Assembly: GCF_051401765.1 (NCBI RefSeq)
Contig: NC_135071.1
Span: 12,564,961 to 12,628,960 of the forward strand
From: Calliopsis andreniformis
Lineage: Eukaryota; Arthropoda; Insecta; Hymenoptera; Andrenidae
DNA length: 64,000 bases
Direction of reading: 5' to 3'
The notes under the pieces are model-generated. The model did no database searches. It saw only the letters and a list, made by a program, of their open reading frames with translations, and was not told the origin of the DNA. A program made the position numbers and the translations under genes. This document shows, one piece after another, positions 10,467 through 22,449 of the stretch; positions within the stretch are counted from its first letter, which is position 1, and each line of letters opens with the position of its first letter.

Positions 10467-10671
10467 ATGAAGTTATCGGTATGTCGTCGTGAATCAATGT
10501 CGTGCAGTTCCTGGAGATACTTGCGTCGACGTTCCTCTTGATAAACGCGTCGCATGTTCTCTGCGCTCCGACGGGCGAGCTCTTCCTCGCTCAATGGCTC
10601 CTTCGCCTCTGTGCGTACTGGTGAACGATAGTGAATCGTCACCTCACCCTCTACATAACGCCTCGGTGATT
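10467..10671 (-). CDS. CAP: CAP conserved exon upstream of the SH3 cluster (YVEGEV block)
   Basis: Minus strand, acceptor CTATTGCAG, donor GTAAGT. The protein is S-P-R-R-Y-V-E-G-E-V-T-I-H-Y-R-S-P-V, then E-A-K-E-P-L-S-E-E-E-L-A-R-R and a charged helix ending Q-E-L-H-D-I-D-S-R-R-H-T-D-N-F. This block precedes the first SH3 in vertebrate SORBS proteins as well. It starts by using one leftover base, so it can follow the exon ending at 28342, 22450, 21395 or 14011. Confidence 0.95.
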
Positions 10672-11182
10672 CTGCAATAGAGATACTCCGTTATTTTACG
10701 CGTGCGTGGTCATTGATACATACGTTCGATTCTATCTCTCTACGCTCTCTTCATCGTCTTATTGCAATTCGTTTCTTGTCACGCGCGTTCTGCGAGACAG
10801 CCATGACCATAGGAAACGTCACACGAAGATTTATTTCCAAGCCAGGCATTTGTTAAGTTCAATTTTCTGTTGGGTTGATGCGTATGTTCGTGCTACATCA
10901 CTTCTGCTCTCTGTTTTCTCAGTGCAATTGTTGATATTCGTCGAAATACCTTATAATTATAATTAAAAGTCGCAACGAGAAACTATGACTATTTTATGCC
11001 ATAAAAGCATTAAGAACACATGTTGCTAATGCATGAAGAAAAGAGAAAAGTGACGTAGAAGGAATTTATACATCAACTTAATAATCCTCTACAGTTTTTT
11101 TCGAATGCAATTTGCAAGTTTCATATTAACTGATGCCATTCCTGGGTTTCCTGTTTGTTACTTGTAACACACTAAAAGTTCA

Positions 11183-11457
11183 TTAACCCTTTCAGTACCA
11201 AGGTACCGACCCATCGGTACCTCCTTCAAAACTCTCCTAACTTTTTTTACTGTTGCATCTGTGGAACAAAGTACAACTTTTTCTGATTGATGTACTGTGG
11301 AAAAATGTGTTAAAATAATGGAAAAAATTTCGCTCATTAGTAACAACACTTGTGGTACGTACAAAGTTTTATCTGAACGCATGAAAACTAGGTATAAACA
11401 TTAACTTGACAGTTCACACTGTACCTGTGGTTAGGTAGTTGACACTAAAAGGGTTAA
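11183..11457. mobile_element. piggyBac-like non-autonomous element 1 (TTAA, CCCTTT ends)
   Basis: TTAA flanks both ends. The left terminus is CCCTTTCAGTACCAA and the right terminus read inward is CCCTTTTAGTGTCAA. TTAA target duplication with CCC-starting inverted ends is the hallmark of the piggyBac superfamily. There is no transposase ORF in its 275 bp. Two more copies with similar ends lie at 45244 and 46554. Confidence 0.6.
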
Positions 11458-12859
11458 TGATATTTCATTAGGATGCAAGCATCTTGTGTGACACTTACAA
11501 GCAGTCAACACGTGAATGTATGTTCACGTAGATCAGCATTCTAGATAACCTCGAACAATGATACATGATACGCAGATACATACACGTCTCTTCTTTCGCG
11601 AGTGTTGTCTTACGGAATATGAGATTTCAGGGTCCGCGTGCTAAATAATTGTACGTTTTACTTTTACAGACAATGCTGTTTTGCTTTCTATTTCTTCCTT
11701 TCTTTTGTTAAACAAATTGTCTGTCATGTACAAGCGATCAAAGAAAAGCAGAAATATTGAAAATTTTATTATTCGAATTCCTCTATGGAAAATGGTACGT
11801 TCGTGTCCATCGATCCAATACAATGGACCCTTGCGCTCGAAGGATGATTTATGACTATCATTTTTATCCACTACGACGAACTACATTATCAATGCACCTG
11901 TCGTATTCAGGGCAACCTACAACTACCACATATCCCCGACTGTCTTTAAATTTTCGATTCTTTCGAAATTATCAGGGCGTGCAGAAATTCCAGTGCCGGA
12001 AGACCGGCTTTTTATGCGAAAAATCGGATCGAAGATAAGAAGTACTGGCTTAACCCGTATCGAGGTCGCGTTTTGTTTAGTTCGTTCTACAGGAAACGTA
12101 CGGCTTCTTCGCTTCCGAAAGGAAAGGGACCTTTGTTCAGAAAATGAACTAGTGTCTCCTATCTAACTCTGAAGATCAAACATGAATCATGGGAGGATAA
12201 ATTGGTAGCTGAATTAACTCCCACAAAAACTGCTTACCAATTTGTGGTTAAAAACGACGAAAGATTAGACTGAAAGTTCATGTTGAATCTTAAAATACGA
12301 AGCAGGTAAAGCTTAATGGGAAGGAGTTCACGAGCTGAAACTTTGACCAATATTCTTGTCCAGACGTGTACCAGGATAATAAATCTTCAAAAGGTACTTT
12401 AATGAATTAAAAGAAATTTTAATCTGATTACACACTGATTTGAATTAAAGCGCGAACTACCCTAAACTCAAACTTTTAACCAGGAACATCACACACATGG
12501 ACCATCCAATTTTCAGAGTCTGCACATCGTTAATTAAGGTAAATGTCTCTGTATACGAACACATTAATTTCAAGTTTAAATTCTAATGCAATTAAAGCCA
12601 AAGAATATTTATCATAGAATAGTAGCTACTAGGTAGCTACTAACTCAACTAGGACATCATAATTGAAGTATCAGAGCACATCCATTTTCAGGCTGTTCAC
12701 TCACAGGGACACTTAACATATTAAACGTTCGAGTACTGGGACATTTGCCTTAGACTTTGACGAAACATGAGGCAAGGAATTTTGAAAAATCTCCCCACAG
12801 AACTCAGGCGTTAACTATGATCGTCTTGTTAGTGCAAACTGTGTCTACGAATCTATTAA

Positions 12860-13080
12860 GAAATTCGACGCGATGAAAGCGTGCATGCGCGCGCGACGAA
12901 CATCCGTCAGGATGTAGCGAGATTACGCGACTGATAAAGCGAATGGAACTACTGGCCAGCAACCTCGCCGAGAGGGAATCGTAGGCTGCGCTTGCGTCTC
13001 GGTTCTGCTACCACCAACTGCATTTAGGCCATCGCGCACGCTATGCTAGCTGCGTTTGTGCGTTCCACGTACCGGAAACA
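12860..13080. promoter_or_regulatory. CAP: CpG-rich island in CAP intron, possible internal promoter
   Basis: Dense CpG and a GCGCGCGC-like run interrupt AT-rich intron upstream of the exon at 10671. In insects with otherwise AT-rich introns such islands often mark promoters. If transcribed from here on the minus strand, a CAP isoform would contain only the YVEGEV block and SH3 domains. I found no clear coding first exon in it. Confidence 0.3.
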
Positions 13081-13388
13081 AAAGTAAAATCAACCAAGTG
13101 CTTCGTAATCCCTTCATCGGTTATTGAAAGCATAAGTGTCGAATTACTGTGCTTTTTTAAGGATGCAACTGTTCGAAACATAGGAAGCTTCGACTTTTGT
13201 ACCTGCTGGAGAACTAATTTGAGATGTGGATATTGGTAGCTCTAGTCTCCCTTTCTTTCTATGAGGAGATTTAGTATAAAGATTTCTTGATTTTTAATAA
13301 GCCAGTAATGGTCCTTATAATACTGACCACTTTGACCAGATAGCCCTTAACTGCTCCTGTGAGGTCTTGCACAACCGTAGGCATTATT

Positions 13389-13602
13389 TACAGGGTGAGT
13401 CTCGAAACTGTATCACTGGAATTTCTTCTAAACTATTTGTTGCATGAGAAAATGTTTCCATCGAAAGTTCTTTAGTATCAAGAGAATCATACCAAAGAAG
13501 AGCATACCCTCGACAACAAACAACTTTCCCTTAAACCATTTTCTCATGCAACAAATAGTTTAAATGAAATTCTAGGGATACAGTTGCAAAACTCAGCCTG
13601 TA
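13389..13602. mobile_element. TA-flanked inverted-repeat element (MITE)
   Basis: The left arm begins TA-CAGGGTGAGTCTCGAAACTG and the right arm ends CAGTTGCAAAACTCAGCCTG-TA. Inner arms AACTATTTGTTGCATGAGAA and its exact inverse TTCTCATGCAACAAATAGTT are perfect. The whole thing folds into a long hairpin. It is related to the element at 59840-60007, which has the same ends. Confidence 0.75.
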
Positions 13603-14010
13603 TATTTGTTGGTAGTTTTACTTATTTACTAACAGATAGCTTGTTTAGAACCCCAGTAATGTTCAATTAAGTCACGTTATTTCGTGTGTTATTGCGAAAC
13701 TAGTATTATAAATTGCTATTCGTGAAGTGTATTGATTATAAAGTTTGGAAAAATATTCCACCAAAGTAGTTAGGGGTTAAAAATTAGTCCTCGCGATATT
13801 AACTACTTCTACCTATTTCCAATTTTTTCTTCCCCTTTTTTCAACATTCCCAGAGTCTGGCCCCGCTGGACGTATTATTTAACGCTATTAAACATCTTTT
13901 AAATACACAAGACAGAAAGGAGAGAAGGAACAATGTAACTCTAACGGCACTACGAATATTTATAGCAGGAAGAGAATGATTTCAGGAGAATTATGTGCAT
14001 GTTTACTGAC

Positions 14011-16315
14011 TGTACGGAATCGGTCCGTAAACCGAAGGAAGCGTAGTTCCGGTCCCAGCTTGAAGTCCGCTGATCGAATTCACGTGATCGGACAAAGGGG
14101 CCTCAGAGTCTCTGTTCTGCCTCGTGCAAAGCTCGACCACCTGTGAAGTCTGCCCAGCCCTTTCAATGTAATTGCTCGTTGGAAGATCGAGCATCGAGTT
14201 TTTGTAATTGTTCACTAATTGGGGAGATCTTAGATCGTCCATCGTTGTCAGGTCCCCGCAGGATTTATGCAAAGATCGCGACACGTTTTCCTTCTTCAGC
14301 TGCCTCTTCCAGGTCGAATTATCTTTTCCATAGCTATCTGATTCGGTCACGTTCTTCTGACGCCACTTGTGCTTGGATATACAAGGTTCCCTGCTCTTGG
14401 AATCTTGCGTGTCATCGGAGGATTCATCCTTCACTATCATTGACTGTCCTTTAGAAGGACAGTCATAATTTCGATGAAGACACACGTCGACGTACTTCCT
14501 TATTTGACTTCGTTCAAACGCTTCCAGCTCTTCGTATTTTTCGTTCACCCTCGATAAGTCTAAAGGCGCTGGAACCCTTGCGACTTTCACTCGTCTGAGG
14601 GTTAAACTCATGGGCTCTTTGAAAGAACTAGAAAGGTCAGTTTCAGAAGCGAAATATTTGTGGTGTGCATCGTTTTGGTTGTTTCGTGTACTAGTAGCAT
14701 CTGTTAATATTTTAGTATCTGATTCGTCGTTGGTGAAATGTTTAGTCTCTGACGATGAGTTTGACGTTTCTCTAGGAAGTGCTAAGTTGGGTAAAGATGC
14801 GCAGAGGTTCTGCTGCGAATTCAAATCGTTTTGTTTAGTCCAGGAAGTGGTATCTTGATCATTGTTATTTGATAGCTCGTAACAATTATCCACTTGGACA
14901 GTGTATTTTGGCTCGTGGATAATTGTTTTTGATTCATAATCAGACAGGAATTGGTGTGAATACTTTGAGTCCTGAGGTTCTACACTTCCTTCACCACCCA
15001 TTTTAATATTTTCAATACGAAGCTTTTCATTTGGAGTTTCAGATATGAAACCACCATACATCGTTTGATTTTCAGCAGCCCCTCTATCTGAGTGGGCTCC
15101 ATTTATTGATCCAGCTTTAAAATCATTTTCAGGACCCCTACCTTGGGTAATCTCTTCTCTGGAGCTCAGCTGCTCACAACACACTGTGCACACATTTGGC
15201 GCATACGAGATGCTCCTATTGTACTGCTTAACATCGTCTATGTTTGCATTCCTATTTGTTGGTAAGTCGTGCTCAGACATCAACATACTATTCGAGCTAT
15301 AATTTTGCATGGGAATAGAATTATGATAGTTCGTTGGTTCCTTCAGGACATAAATTTCATTCCCTGGTAAAATATTCACCAGCAGCTTACTGTCATTGGT
15401 TGTTGACGTGATGTGCACCCCTGGTATATCACTCACGCTCGATATCAAAGTGTTTTTATAATCGTTCCTCTGAGGGAATTCTCCAGCACACCTTTCTTCT
15501 TCGATCAGTTCTGGCGTGAAGTTTACCTGAGCTCGAGACTTCCTGTCATTCGTACTGCTGATGGATGACTGATTGCTCTGACTAGTGAGTGTCTCAGTAC
15601 TACCGAATCCGCCGCTGTATTTAGAGATCGTGCTGGAATTTTTATTATTGAAGCTTTTGGAAAAATCATTAGCACAGTTTGTGGCATCGTTGTCTGGTAT
15701 GCTAGAAAAGAACTTTCTTCTGAGGTATCTGTTGCGCTCGAAGATCTCGTGAAGCCTTTCCCTGGTCCCACTGTAACTAGCCTCGCCATTATAATGCTCG
15801 TTAATCCTGTTGTACACCTGACTGAGTTTATCCTCGTTGAAGAAACGTCGGTGGCCTGCTTGAACCGCTGGATTCTGACCTTCCTGACGTTCGTTGGATC
15901 GTTGACTCCCCACGCTTTGCTCGAAGGACTCATTGCAAGGAAGAGAACTATGGCGCTTCTGCATATCGTCCTGGAATTGATTGCGATTATAGTCGTCGTA
16001 GAAGTAAGTTCTCTCGAACTCTGTCTTAGGTCGCCAACTCCAATGATAAGTCTCGTCGATGGCTTTCGGAAGATCACTCTTCGACTCCACGTTTTCGTAC
16101 AACTCGTCACTTGGCTCTATCCAAACAGACGTCGCTTTCTGCACCTGGGGCACCGAGTGTTTTTGATAACCAGGGAACTTTGACACTTGTTTCCTCGCGT
16201 GGCGGTGATTGTTTAAGTGACACATTCTTTCTAGATAGAGTATCTCGTCCGCGAGACTCGTCCATTGAGGACTCTTCTCCAGATCCTCCACACATGGCAA
16301 ATTTGAATTCGACAT
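14011..16315 (-). CDS. CAP: CAP alternative first coding exon, about 768 aa, gives an SH3-only isoform
   Basis: On the minus strand an in-frame TAA lies at 16324-16322, so the natural start is the ATG at 16315 (M-S-N-S-N-L-P-C-V-E-D-L-E-K-S). The protein is polar and disordered-looking, rich in Ser, Asn, Glu and Arg, with Y-H-W-S-W-R-P-K-T-E-F-E-R near residue 95 and P-L-D-L-S-R-V-N-E-K-Y-E-E-L-E-A-F-E-R late on. It runs to G-P-I-P-Y, where an A|GTCAGT donor leaves one base and joins the exon at 10671 as K-S-P-R-R-Y-V-E-G. GTAAAC at 14006 is a better donor but breaks the frame. Alternatively an AAATAAG acceptor just before 16320 could make this an internal phase-1 cassette. Confidence 0.7.
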
Positions 16316-19300
16316 TTCCACTTATTTCGGAAACTCGTTCATCGTTTTTTATTTAAATGAAAATTCTGAAAAGGGAAGTGAGTAGCTTGATTTAATGGTT
16401 GCAATGAGTATGACAAGTTTATACGTCGGGAAAACAAAGATAAAATCGTGCTAACTGAAACTAGTATTTTCAGAAACGAAGCTTATTAAGGAGAATATAT
16501 CGTAAGGCGTTCCGTGTGAAGGAACTTTGTTCCCGGTTCGTTTCGATCAAGTGCGGCATTAATTGCGTGATAATCAGCGAGGAAGAATGGAAAGTGTGTT
16601 TTGGTTGGGCAACCGGTAGTAGTTTCTGGAGGACTTCGTAACATGTTCATCGACGATCGACAGGATTTTAATTAATACTGAATTACGAAACTTCGGTATT
16701 AAACACCTTGATCATTACTGCTATTCATTACTCATAAATCCGATCACCAAATAGTTTCAGCCATTAATCACTGATGTACCTATATGATAATTATGATTCA
16801 CATTCATTAATCAACGTACACTCTGTCCAAGTACAATAATCGATTCTAGAAATCTGAGGACCTAAATTCACTGAAATCACTTCGAAATTAATCACTAATT
16901 AAATCAGGCTGAAAAACAATTTTTCTTTCTCTAGAAGCACTGACCTAAATAATGTTCTCTTCACAGGATCCCAAATAATGATTCGAAAGTCCTCGTTAGT
17001 GGCGTGTGATCATTTTCAGAGCGCGTCACTGTAACCATCAATTTTTAGATTTGATTACGAGGAAATTCCAGAAGTCTAATTTAATAGAATGAGCGACGCC
17101 AGATAATTATCTGGCAAGTAGACGCGTGTCAATTTCCGAGGAACATGTAATCAAGGGAAAAACTGTCTCGTAACACTTTCCTATGTCCCACAGGGATCAT
17201 TGCTGGCACAGAGACCTAACAGTGAAATCACACCGTAATTACTATTGCGTTCATTTCGAAAACTAATTAAATTTCTTTTCAAGGAAGCTCATTTTTTATC
17301 AATTCATCTCTTGAGAGAGGACCTGTTTTACGACAAAATAAAATAATTATTCTATTTTATTTTGTGAATGTATTCAACCAAATTAGAGGCATAAGACAAC
17401 AGGAAATTTTCTAGGGAATATCTACTATCCAAGAATTTTCGTTTATTCTTTATATTTCTGCATGAATTTAAGAAAAACTAAAACTAAAACGTATACATAT
17501 GTGTCAGTCTCCTTCAAAAAGCTAAAAAGATATCTAACAGAAGTAATGACAAAGCTCCTTGACAATGTTCCTCAAAGGAGAAATGTTCACAGGTAATCAA
17601 AAGAGATTCCTGTTCAAATTAAATGTTCAGCTTGATGAAACACGGTTACTTCGTTACACGGCAAAATGTTCCCTTGAGAAAGGTGCTACGCTCACACTAA
17701 TAACTGGCATTCTATTCAAATGAGGAATGCCATCACACAAGTGCAACGTGGAATTGTTTGTTCACGAGGAAGGAAGGAACTTTTTATCGGGGAACCGATT
17801 TCACCACGAATCACGATACTCTAATGATCCACTTCTTCTGTGTTTGCGGAAATTTATGCGACACGGTGAGCGCTGATGGCGGGAAACCAATAGTGGCACT
17901 GGCAGTTATGAAGCAATTAAGAAACCGCTTCTGGATGTTACAACCACTGTAACGTGAAGCTGTTACATGCACGATTAGACACGATAAGTTATAGCGTTGG
18001 AGATGCATGAATGCAGGGAGCTATCGATCAATCTCTGATCAAATCTCTGGATTCCTCAAGTGCAATGCATCGATTCAGATAACATTTATGGTATTTTATT
18101 AGACAGAAGTAACAAGACTAGCGATACGCTAAAATAGATATTTAGGAACATCAATTTGTGTAATCCTGCGATATGTCAAGACATATATTCTCCCTATTCA
18201 AATAAAGCAAAACGAAATTCCAACGAGGCTCGGGGAAACGAATTACAATACAATTCCAATATGGATCGAGGAGACTCCCTGCATCTTCATACAATTGACC
18301 GTAATTTAGTCACGCGTTCCCCGTTAAGTTCCCTCGCATAAACTTGTCATACATAGTCCCAAAGAGCTGTCGCGCGCGAGTTCCTAATTACGATTCAAGG
18401 CAGAGGCTGATTAAACTCCCGACGTTATCGATGACCTTGCCCACGTTCGGTCTCAAATATGAACTGTACTTCAGCTTCTACATATATACCCTCGACCAGT
18501 CGACACTTTCCAAAGTCACGATCACAAAACTGCTGTTACATCATAAATCACTCTGCCATTATTAGACTCAATTCAAAACAGTCTCAAAGTCCACGCTGAT
18601 CATCGTCAACACGCCCACATTGGTCACCTGCCCAATGTTGCACCTCAAACCAATTCAAGGATTCTTTATCCATATCAGACACTCGAAGGAAACTGTTTTC
18701 CCCGATTGTGCACTTCAGTGTTCGTTCGAAGTAAAACTTGAGTTAGAACCACGAATTTACCAACTTTGCACAGGTGTATCTTCTCGAGGGGACACTTTCG
18801 CGCGAGGATCGCGACACATTGCGACGAAGATGGTCCGAGGGAACGCGGACGGGATGGGAACGTGTCTAGGCGCGTTAATCGTCCCGCGACCAATAAACGT
18901 ATTGCATGTCCACGTTGAACCGTGATGAGAACTCGCGTGCAAAGAACGGTTCTTCTTGGCTGGCTGATGCGCCGAAGCCTCTGCCGTGGAAGAAGCGCGC
19001 CGATCGTCTGCTGCTCGCGCGAATTCGCCGCGACTTTTCGCACTCCCTCCACTTTTCTGTCTGCTGATCCCGTATCATCAGTATTTTCGACCGAAACACT
19101 CGATCTTCGGTGGGGATATGTACGTAACTATCGCAATACATATTTTCGTTTTCGTAGGCGGTGATTCATGGAAGCGACTTAGTATTTTGTTAAAAAAAGA
19201 CACGCCTAACGTATTCAGCATTTTTTTTTTAGCAGTGTAATCCCGAGTGTATTTCGTTATTTTCTTTTCGATCAGATTAAAAGGGAAGATCGAGTGAAAT

Positions 19301-21394
19301 TGTTAATCTTTTTAAGTAGAAGTTATTTAAGGAGGTTTTTAATTATTTCTTTCGTGTTTTAAGTATTTTCTATTTTTAAAATAGATGTTATTGATTGATT
19401 AAAATATTCTTCTACTTATAACTAATTAAATATTTTAACAGTTTCATTTTATCCCTCTGAAAAAAATATTAAGTGCAAGAGAAATGTATACTCTGTTTAA
19501 ATATAGATATGTCTTAATATACTTTTGTATTGAATTTCGAATGAGCATTTCAGAAACTGCAAAATATTTTTAAAATGAAACATATGTATATAATAAAGCA
19601 TGATGCTCATGTAACCTTGTATCTCGTTGGTCTTATCTTATTGCTACGACTCACGATACTACACGATGAAGGAAATTACTGTTGCTAATTTCTATGTTGC
19701 ACGATACGCTTCGTACATTTCTGCAACTAATTGCATTTCTCATTTAAGAAAAGCACGAAAAGACCACTTTGTCGTTCATATTATTCTAGTAGTTATTTGA
19801 AATTGCGATGCATCGGATAATTTTAGCACTGCGTATACAAACGTCGAACGTCTGCTTAAAAGATTCACTGGTATAAAACTTCAATCACAACGAACACACA
19901 AAGATATCTCAGGTGAAAACCAAATTTTGCACTGCACAAATTCTTGGCACACTTGCAAAACAAGAACACAAATTCAATAAACAGTAAATGACAAGATATC
20001 GAAGAAACTATGTCTCTTTTTGAAAATCATGTTTCCATATTAGTAATTGAAAAAATTGCAAGAAACCGACATGATTTGTTTATACTAAAGCGCGGTCAAT
20101 TTGCAATAAAGAATATGACAGCTGCTGCTGCACTGATCAGGTTACTCATAAAAATGTCGACGAGACGAGCACTCTGCTGATATTAATCGCTGTCAAAGAT
20201 TAGATAAATTTATGTCCACAATCGATATCATTCTGACGCGACACTATCCTATTTTAAAGCTGATATAAAATATTCGCGATAAATTTTTGGTATAAATATC
20301 ATCAACTTTGCAATCAAATTATTATAACAATAATTAAAACAACTGAAATATGATTTTCTGATTCGACTCAGTTCTTTATCATTTGTATAATTGTTGATGG
20401 CATAAATTGAACTTATTTGTAAGCAATTAAATATCCTTGGTACTTCACTATAATCAATATGCATTGAGTGACGAGAGGTACGACTTACAATTAGATGTTT
20501 CAGATATTATAGATTTTCTATTTTTTTCTGGAAATGTCATTGTGGAATACATAATCTGTACAACTGTTCTGAGTTCAAAGTGGCAATTGTTCCCGTTATC
20601 AACGTGTAAACAATTCTATCACTCTTCGTTCAAGGAAAGCGTACTGATTAACAAACTTTCTGTGAAGCAATATTCGAATAATCTTTAGTTCACCGATAAC
20701 GAAGATAAGTTCATTAATTTCACCGTGAATAATTAAATGACATATATATGCACATCTTGTTTATTTAATACTGAAAAATCATCAAATTTTTATTGAATTT
20801 TTCTATTTAAAAAAGCGTGTAGATAATCTTTCTTAAACACTCTTAAATAGAAACCATCTGAAAAGTTCCATAATTATTCATGAAACAAACTGTAACTTAT
20901 AACACATTTACAAAATGAAAACTGCAAGACAATTGTCGATTCTTGTGTTTACTTATATGCTCATCAGTGCTTATCTATTCAAATGCCTTCATTCATTAGC
21001 CATGCAAGTAATTTTCGCCGATCAAAACACTGTACAAAGTACTTCATGCGATGTTCGTACTCTTCCTCGTTTTTTCGAAACAGCGACCATGCTCAGTTCA
21101 TTGCAAAACAACTGCACACTCTTATTTTAGTGCAAACGATTGCACCTGACGTCACGCATGACGGGAAACGTTCATGCTCTGTTTCTTTCAATCAAACTAT
21201 GTACCATGAAAATATATATTTCGAACGATACGAAACGGGCAAAAAATAATCGCTCGTTGACGCCACGATTGCCCCTCGTCGAAATGTTATGGAGAAAATG
21301 AAATGAGATCGCAGCGAATCGATCAGGCACGTTAAAAAAAAACAATGAACTCTGATTAATTACAAAATAAAGAATGATTAGGTTGTAGCGTTAC
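16316..21394 (-). other. CAP: CAP intron or upstream region of the short isoform
   Basis: AT-rich intron. The only clear feature is the CpG-rich island at about 18770-19060. The overlapping ORFs on both strands there (for example 18675-19052) result from base composition, not shared protein motifs. Confidence 0.6.
18770..19060. promoter_or_regulatory. CAP: CpG-rich island, candidate promoter and 5' UTR of the short CAP isoform
   Basis: The strongest CpG cluster in this intron, 2.5-2.7 kb upstream of the ATG at 16315 on the minus strand. ORFs are open by chance on both strands. It is the natural candidate for the start of transcripts using the 16315 exon. This is inference from composition and position. 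Confidence 0.35.
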
Positions 21395-21454
21395 CTTGGC
21401 AGTCGTCTCTGTAGTGTTGAGATTTTGGTGGCGGCGGGGGTGCGTTCGAGTATT
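21395..21454 (-). CDS. CAP: CAP proline-rich 60-bp cassette exon
   Basis: Minus strand, acceptor GACCATAG, donor GTAACG. Twenty codons read [E]-Y-S-N-A-P-P-P-P-P-K-S-Q-H-Y-R-D-D-C-Q. Both ends are phase 1, so it can be skipped without shifting frame between the exons at 28342 and 10671. The P-P-P-P-P-K-S core is a likely SH3 or EVH1 ligand. Confidence 0.82.
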
Positions 21455-22449
21455 CTATGGTCGGGCCGAAAAAAAAAAAGGAAAATAATAATTAGCCGTA
21501 CTACGATTAATGAACAGAAAAACGATCACTCAGAGGCATCACTGTGAACTTTCGAACTGTCAGATTTAACAGAACACTCTTGTTCGGCGTCGATCGATAT
21601 TGGTATCCCATAACGAATCTCTCCTTCGACGATGCGTTCAAAGAAAAAGAAACAAATCGATCAGTGGAATTATATTTGGAGAAAGGTTTCTGTATTACAG
21701 TCTTCTAAACGAAGTACAGTGCTCCTCGGAGAAAGGTCCACTGGTCGTAAAATTAGAGTCGCCAGGACCAACATCGAATACTGATTATTTTCTGACGTTC
21801 ACCATGTCTGACGAACAATCGACTTTATTCACTTGATACTTGATTACTTTATCTCCCGTTTTGAGATGAGAAGCTCGATTCGCGAATTCTTTAACCGAGG
21901 AGTCTATGTACTGTGAAATATAAATTTTGATGTGAATTCGCTCCAAGATTTTTATTTTATCGTAGAGTACGACGTATAGTAAATGATAAAAAAATAGCAC
22001 AAAATTGATTGTCTCTTCGTTACAGACTGTGACATAAATAGCATGGTATTTTTTAATCTCGGAGCTACTATGTTTAAAAACTCGAAAACGTCCGTGGCAA
22101 CAAAATTTTGTAACTATTATAAAATACTTAACCTTCTACTAGCAACGCAACACTATAAAATTAAAAGCATAAAATGACAAAATGAAACTTTCAGTATCTT
22201 CAACGTCAGATTCAAAAATTACAAAAAATTATTTTGTGGTATAGAAAAATAATTACGTAACGAAGGGAATGTTTCAAGAAAGATTCTGGCTTCAATTACC
22301 ACATGCAATAGACGAATTCCCATTATTTATCCCGAAAATTCGCATAATTAACCACAGGACGCACGATTACGTGCCTGTACCTCTGCTCATCAGTGTATGC
22401 ACCTCACAAAACATAATAGCAGCATACTATCGATTATAAAAATCCAGAC
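21455..22449 (-). other. CAP: CAP intron
   Basis: AT-rich; nothing recognised. The first 23 bases on the right (22427-22449) are open in frame with the giant exon and end in TAG. If the GTCTGG donor at 22449 is not used, this is the end of a truncated isoform. Confidence 0.6.

Larger units (their letters stand above)
10672..14010 (-). other. CAP: CAP intron
   Basis: It holds a TTAA-flanked element (11183-11457), a CpG-rich island (12860-13080) and a TA-flanked element (13389-13602), each listed separately. No other coding exon was found. Confidence 0.7.

Noticed and set aside
14001..14006. GTAAAC as the donor of the 16315 exon
   Set aside because: It is a better consensus than GTCAGT at 14010 but leaves two bases, which puts the conserved YVEGEV exon out of frame; the ADAMTS exon at 948 shows GTCAGT is used in this genome.
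18675..19052. 125-codon minus ORF in the CpG island
   Set aside because: Frames on both strands are open there because of CpG-rich composition; the protein has no recognisable feature.
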